Below, one piece after another: positions 19,901 to 22,296 of a stretch of 22,296 nucleotides of DNA. The notes under the pieces are model-generated. The model saw nothing but the letters and a program-made list of their open reading frames with translations, made no database searches and was not told the DNA's origin. Source of the stretch: Lenisia limosa (lineage: Eukaryota > Breviatea); the NCBI GenBank assembly GCA_001655205.1, contig LPNZ01011570.1:1-22296 (forward strand). The letters are read 5' to 3'. Each line of letters begins with the position of its first letter. The stretch's first letter is position 1. A program made the translations under genes and the position numbers.

Positions 19901-21860
19901 AAAATATGGCCTGAAAAGCAACGCTAATCATTACAGACAATAGTCAAGATCTATTACAACACAAAAGCAGCGATCGGGATTTGTACGGGACAAGTCCTCC
20001 ATGGTAACGTCGGTATGGAGGTGTGTGTATTTTGAAGTCGTAGATGGGCTTTATTTTGAGGGAGAGGTATTTTGAAGTTGGTGGTAGGACTTTGGTACAA
20101 AAACAAGTAATCTCAGAATCAAAAGATTCCCAAATATGTCATCAGGTTACCATTGTTTAACAATCCTGCTTTAGGTTCTACTACACAGTTCAAATACGGG
20201 GTCCTTGGGCAGTATGTTAATCTTAGTAGTCGACTACAAGCCCTTTGTAAACAATATAATGTGGGTGCTTTGGGGTGTTAATAAATATAGTGGTTACCTT
20301 ATATGGTATTGTTTGAGGGTAGTGCTACGACTAATCAACGGAGTTTCGTGAAATATTGGAAATTTCAACTTTATTCAAGTGAATTCTAATATTATATTGG
20401 CAAATGACTTTACTTAATCTGTCTGGTAGCTGACTTTCACTAAATTAGGTTCCCATTATAATTTCGCAAAGCACTTATGCGGAAGTTGGCGAGTCATTCA
20501 TTTGCAGGTAATGTGAAATTCCAGGAATTATTCAACCCATAAGCAGCTTACAAAACTATTTTGCCTAAACGTATCACCAACTCCCCCTCCCCCACTTTCA
20601 CATGCTTCCCTGCAATCCCCCCCAGCAAGCATAAAACCCGCCTCATTAATCAATAAATTTACATGGAGAAGACCTTTTCCACAGTATACTCTTAATATTT
20701 ATATCAAACCCTATTGTTTCCATTAATATATACACTGTTTTGTTTTCAAATCAACATTAATCCACATGAATGACAATCATTCAGCCAAAATCTAATCCCA
20801 TAGATGTCTCGACATAGTTTTAGTTGCAGGTAGCATGACACCAACCCTCATTTACCAACTCATTTGCGGCCCTCCTGAACCAAGAGTAACTATAAACGTA
20901 TTGAGGGGTGGGTATATTGCTGGTTTGAAGCATTATGCATGTATTGGTATTATGAAGATTTAAAAAAATCATAGATATTGTAAGAAATGATGACAATAAT
21001 GAAATATCATCTTAAATTGCATTAATGATTCAGGAAATTAATTTAATGGATTACTTCCATCTGAACGCGTTTAGGAGAAATCAGAAACTCAAGGTAGGAT
21101 CTAGATACATGAAAATTGTCTTTATTTATTTGTGATATAGTATACACACAAAATATATGGAGAGTTAAGATCTTGAACTCTTATGGATGATAAGTCCAAT
21201 ATTGTGGAATCCTTACTGCCCAAATTAAGCTTGCAAAATTGTCAATATTTATCGAGATATTGAGACAATTTTACCTTTTTTCACCCAATGAAATCACCTA
21301 TCATATGATAGTATATGAAAACTACTGTAGTACAGATATTATCCCTATCTAATGCGTGTACTAGTACTATTTGTAACTGGTTAATATATTTAGTCCTTCT
21401 GGAGTGGTCATATAGATAGACCGAGTCAATCCGACAGTAAAGTGCAATTTGGTGACGAGGTAACTGGTTGATCTTTAGACTTTGTAGTGGAAAAATATAA
21501 AGTGATAAAAGTGGTACTTGAGGTAAAGTATATACTATTAGACGGCCACTCTATCATAGTGTCATCATTTCTATTCCCCTTAGTGGATTTACATTTCTTT
21601 TATTAAGATGGTTTCAAATGGTTTTTGGTCAGTAATCACTAGGAATGCACTGATAACGAATAAAAAATGCTTAAAGGTATCTTGAGACAGTGAAATATTA
21701 GACTTTTAGGAGTTTGAACATTTACGAAATAATCTTCGGTAAACACGTATAAATATTCATTGAACCACTTTTATCTCCCAGCAGCAGAAATCACCACCAA
21801 AAGACCGTACATTCAAAGATGTGGTCAGGATATGTAACAAGTAAAGCTTCTTTTCAGTGA
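10793..21860 (+). CDS. Receptor-type class III cyclase homologue, probably catalytically dead (whole gene)
   Basis: Multi-exon gene for a membrane protein of about 700 residues: short cytosolic N-terminus, TM helix, Cache-like sensor, second TM, linker, class III cyclase domain. Exons read: 10793-10917 (or to 10960), 11405-11514, 11666-11786, 12190-12234, 12587-12723, 13014-13176, 13360-13460, 13555-13594, 14217-14276, 14728-14755, 14972-15039, 15524-15625, 15741-15791, 16293-16411, 16872-16995, 17261-17286, 17480-17534, 18025-18102, 18620-18663, 18861-18951, 19318-19444, 20486-20507, 20830-20946, 20975-20979, 21034-21093, then uncertain 21416-21459 and 21782-21860. Phases agree from 11405 to 18102 and from 18620 to 21093. 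They do not agree at 18102/18620, and the 3' end has competing frames. The architecture is that of protist transmembrane cyclases with a sensory ectodomain. The active-site losses argue for a regulatory or receptor role; substrate and partner cannot be told. Confidence 0.72.
11250..11336 (-). mobile_element. Palindromic element, right arm decayed
   Basis: TAGGGCTTCCCTTCGGTC opens the copy, followed by GACTTTCTCGAAAAATTCTC and GGTAAATATCGATATTTTGC. The right arm is no longer recognisable. It lies in intron 1 of the cyclase-like gene. Confidence 0.65.
11405..11786 (+). CDS. Exons 2-3: N-terminal membrane anchor
   Basis: Exons 11405-11514 and 11666-11786 join in phase 2. The first gives a polar stretch with ENVAPLEVSPTK. 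The junction then creates one long hydrophobic helix running from SLKTVLAIS into ILVISLAVTAALFSIFW. That is a TM segment or uncleaved signal anchor, followed by the polar sequence QSAQEGTQESCENILFDNIHD, read as the start of the extracellular sensor. Acceptor AG at 11664-11665 and donor GTAAGC at 11787 are good matches. The helix forms only when the intron is removed, which supports the splice model. Confidence 0.7.
11957..12125 (+). repeat. Imperfect repeats in intron
   Basis: Variants of GATGATAACTTTCATATGAT recur several times (starting near 11957, 11991 and 12107) in the intron 11787-12189 of the cyclase-like gene. The spacing is irregular. Confidence 0.45.
12190..16411 (+). CDS. Exons 4-14: Cache-like extracellular sensor
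   Basis: Eleven exons between the two TM helices encode about 310 residues. The order of signals fits a double Cache sensor: a helical stretch (ADIRTIEQALQKGIL, then NLSNMMIAAR), a core with FFTEADTNGMPIW, the membrane-distal motif DWYKSAVIEPGVK followed by AWTGFYEYTTG, then WSTAPDGTAG joined to HGNIDYITAISLTSDDIRSW, the usual strand with small residues followed by an amphipathic helix. A second lobe has KIWVFDQELTPINRYT and GNYGLFVTLAVSRN. The 28-nt exon 14728-14755 was found because it restores both phase and the expected motif. Known Cache domains bind small extracellular ligands; the ligand here cannot be predicted. Confidence 0.65.
13256..13291 (+). mobile_element. Right-half remnant of palindromic element
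   Basis: TTGATATTCAGTCTATTATG followed by GCGAAGTGAAACCCTA matches the right arm only. It lies in the intron 13177-13359 of the cyclase-like gene. Confidence 0.6.
13768..13870 (+). mobile_element. Palindromic element copy in intron
   Basis: TAGTGTTCCACTTCGGTT at the left and TTTGAACCGAAGTGAAACCC at the right, with AAAATATCGATAGT and GATTTATCGAGATATTCAGTC inside. It lies in the intron 13595-14216. Confidence 0.87.
13900..14067 (+). repeat. Degenerate tandem repeat, period about 47-49 bp
   Basis: A unit built on AACACTGCATCATTATTACAC is repeated from about 13931, 13979 and 14026, with a weaker copy before. It sits in the intron 13595-14216, directly after a palindromic element. Confidence 0.65.
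14313..14414 (+). mobile_element. Palindromic element, variant arm
   Basis: Left arm AGGGCTTCCCTATGGTC differs from the main family; the right end GTAGTGAAGCCAAGCCCT has an insertion. The inner TTTATCGAAAAATTCAGT is conserved. It lies in the intron 14277-14727. Confidence 0.75.
14822..14912 (+). mobile_element. Palindromic element copy in intron
   Basis: CATGCTTCGGTTCAAT at the left (tip lost) and TTGAACCGCAATGAAGCTC at the right, with AAATATCGATAGTTATCAAG inside. It lies in the short intron 14756-14971, of which it makes up over 40%. Confidence 0.82.
15243..15330 (-). mobile_element. Palindromic element copy in intron
   Basis: TAGGGCTTCACTTCTTTTC at the left and TTGAACCGAAGTGAAAGCC at the right; inner boxes are in reverse order (GAATTTCTCGAAAATTAACG, then ATATTTACC). 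It lies in the intron 15040-15523. Confidence 0.85.
16519..16612 (+). mobile_element. Palindromic element copy in intron
   Basis: TTGGGCTTCACTTCAAAAAG at the left and TTCGAACCGAAGTGAAGCC at the right, with GGTAAAATATCGATAGTTTT inside. It lies in the intron 16412-16871. Confidence 0.87.
16730..16764 (+). mobile_element. Weak remnant of palindromic element
   Basis: TTATCAAATCTG followed by TTTTGAAACCTAAACTGAAGC resembles a decayed right half. It lies in the same intron as the copy at 16519. Confidence 0.4.
16872..17534 (+). CDS. Exons 15-17: second TM helix and signalling linker
   Basis: Exon 16872-16995 encodes VIAIAMVVTLVHFTILIICI, a clear TM helix, followed by the basic TSLIDKPFKN stop-transfer. 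Exon 17261-17286 (LSSKSIET) and exon 17480-17534 (RVREFRELQQSVERLY) give a short polar, coiled-coil-like linker like the HAMP or S-helix segment that precedes many class III cyclase domains, although a full HAMP domain is not evident. The frame of the last exon stays open past its donor GTGAGC to a TAA at 17625-17627; I prefer splicing at 17534 because the next exon is in phase and matches the start of a cyclase domain. Confidence 0.65.
18025..21093 (+). CDS. Exons 18-25: degenerate class III nucleotide cyclase domain
   Basis: Exons 18025-18102, 18620-18663, 18861-18951, 19318-19444, 20486-20507, 20830-20946, 20975-20979 and 21034-21093. Family landmarks in order: VFKKYIANDVVKF and LQKKVS (entry to the domain); VMFVKFTPF (family V-L-F-x-D-I-x-x-F); LSADEVVTLLEEYIGSLT; IIRSFKGFVAEFSKVTLLCL then FG (family F-I-G-D-A-x-x-x-L-F-G); CPVNESEHEIHSCSAALHIQ; RVTINVLRGGYIAG (family R-x-G-I-N-x-G-x-x-x-A-G); HYACI-DI-EINLMDYF (family Y-x-V-I-G-D-x-V-N-x-A-x-R-L). 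The spacing is kept without gaps, but the metal-ligand Asp positions are Lys and Val, GD is KV, and the catalytic Arg is Tyr, while the Asn is kept. The step from 18102 (phase 0) into 18620 (needs phase 2) does not join cleanly. Confidence 0.68.
18119..18197 (+). mobile_element. Palindromic element copy near a splice donor
   Basis: TACGGCTTCACTATTTGGG at the left and CCAGCCGAAGTGAACAAG at the right, with AAAATATAGATAGTTTAGGG inside. It starts only 17 nt after the donor of exon 18025-18102. The left arm is shortened. Confidence 0.82.
18528..18575 (+). repeat. 23-bp direct repeat
   Basis: ATCTACATATGATCATA followed by TAGTAT or CAGTAT occurs at 18528-18550 and 18553-18575 with one mismatch, in the intron before exon 18620. 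Confidence 0.75.
19003..19133 (-). mobile_element. Degenerate palindromic element, second subfamily
   Basis: TAGACTTCCTTAGAGTACC at the left and TATGGACCTTTGGGAAGCC at the right, with GATAAATATCGATATTTTTAC inside. It is closest to the copy at 19762 and carries an internal insertion. It lies in the intron 18952-19317. Confidence 0.6.
19592..19684 (+). mobile_element. Palindromic element copy in intron
   Basis: TAGGGTTTCACTCAAAAAG at the left and TTCGAGCCAAAGTGAAGCCATA at the right, with AAAAATATCGATAATTTTC inside and TA at both ends. It lies in the long intron 19445-20485. Confidence 0.86.
19762..19857 (-). mobile_element. Palindromic element, second subfamily
   Basis: TAGGGCTTCCTGGATACC at the left and ATTATGGAAACCCTA at the right. 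The arms differ from the main family after the first nine bases, while the inner GATAAATATCGATATTCTCG box is shared. TA flanks both ends. It lies in the intron 19445-20485. Confidence 0.75.
21094..21781. other. Mostly non-coding, one candidate exon
   Basis: Apart from 21416-21459 I see no coding stretch. 21237-21290 (TCAATATTTATCGAGATATT and following) faintly resembles the centre of the palindromic family but lacks arms. Confidence 0.4.
21416..21860 (+). CDS. Candidate C-terminal exons of the cyclase-like gene
   Basis: Two coding-like stretches follow the cyclase domain. 21416-21459 joins the previous exon in phase 0 as IDRVNPTVKCNLVT; in another frame it reads RPSQSDSKVQFGDE. The next begins after the AG run at 21781-21787. 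In phase with the first reading it runs to a TGA at 21858-21860 (RNHHQKTVHSKMW...). In the other frame it reads KSPPKDRTFKDVVRICN and ends at a GTAAAG donor after 21840. The second reading looks more protein-like but needs a missed small exon upstream. I cannot decide, so the C-terminus is open. Confidence 0.35.
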
Positions 21861-22296
21861 TGTACAGTATATTTATGGTTTTGTCAGAATAATTTGTAAT
21901 CAATTTATGTTTTATTATCAAGAGAATCTTACACAGAATAGAAAGGTATACAATTACACAAATTCAATNNNNNNNNNNNNNNNNNNNNNNNNNNNNNNNN
22001 NNNNNNNNNNNNNNNNNNNNNNNNNNNNNNNNNNNNNNNNNNNNNNNNNNNNNNNNNNNNNNNNNNNNNNNNNNNNNNNNNNNNNNNNNNNNNNNNNNNN
22101 NNNNNNCCACTTCACGCCTGTTTCCCTTTTTTTTTTATTTTTCGCTTCTTGGTTGCTCGTGTGTCACATCTATGCTCTGATTGTCAATGTACCAACTGTC
22201 ACTATTGTTCAATGTCACCGGAAATGTTTTGTACTTGGAGGAGAGAGCAGTGCTGTGAGCGATTCTATCGGGCATTGATGACATTTTTAATAATGG
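21861..22296. other. Gap and unassigned sequence
   Basis: A 138-N gap (21969-22106) takes up a third. 22126-22277 is open on both strands. The minus strand could encode a complete 46-residue peptide from ATG near 22274 (MPDRIAHSTALSSKYKTF...), and the plus strand reads a hydrophobic segment. No family or splice evidence decides between them. Confidence 0.4.

Larger units (their letters stand above)
19445..20485. other. Long intron with two palindromic elements
   Basis: This intron of over 1 kb in the cyclase-like gene contains the elements at 19592-19684 and 19762-19857. The rest is AT-rich with no coding stretch I can support. Confidence 0.5.

Overview
This is a eukaryotic, AT-rich, intron-dense window, probably from a protist. 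There are no bacterial-style long ORFs. Coding sequence lies in many short exons (5 to about 170 nt) with GT...AG boundaries, each recognised by an open frame, matching intron phase and protein-family similarity. The code looks standard. Six N-gaps (346-442, 2722-2731, 3023-3042, 3102-3111, 7893-7917, 21969-22106) mark a draft scaffold. I cannot name the species.

Layout. (1) 1-1437 is mostly non-coding, with one exon-like stretch at 110-245 and one palindromic element. (2) About 1438-9335, minus strand: an ankyrin-repeat gene. Its core exons (9077 down to 5112) are well supported; three consecutive exons are exactly 102 nt, phase 0-0, about one 34-residue unit each. A weaker chain of exons continues left to a stop near 1438 and carries Cys-pair motifs. 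(3) 9336-10792: the divergent intergenic region, with a decayed AT-rich open frame on the plus strand (9546-10417). (4) 10793-about 21860, plus strand: a gene of more than 24 exons for a receptor-like protein with TM helix, extracellular Cache-like sensor, second TM helix, coiled linker and class III nucleotide-cyclase domain. (5) 21861-22296: mostly gap and unassigned sequence.

The main biological point is that the cyclase domain keeps its fold signature but appears to have lost its catalytic residues: both metal-binding Asp positions read Lys and Val, and the Arg of the N-x3-R motif reads Tyr. I read it as a pseudo-cyclase receptor. A 5-nt microexon is needed to make the last part align without gaps.

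The second point is a family of about 100-bp palindromic elements (arms like TAGGGCTTCACTTCGGTTC, inner TATCGATA box, TA at both ends). I find 19 full or partial copies: 17 lie in introns of the two genes, on either strand relative to the host gene, and none lies in an exon. They behave like TA-targeting MITEs or introner-like elements. The two genes point away from each other; nothing in the sequence shows that their products work together.
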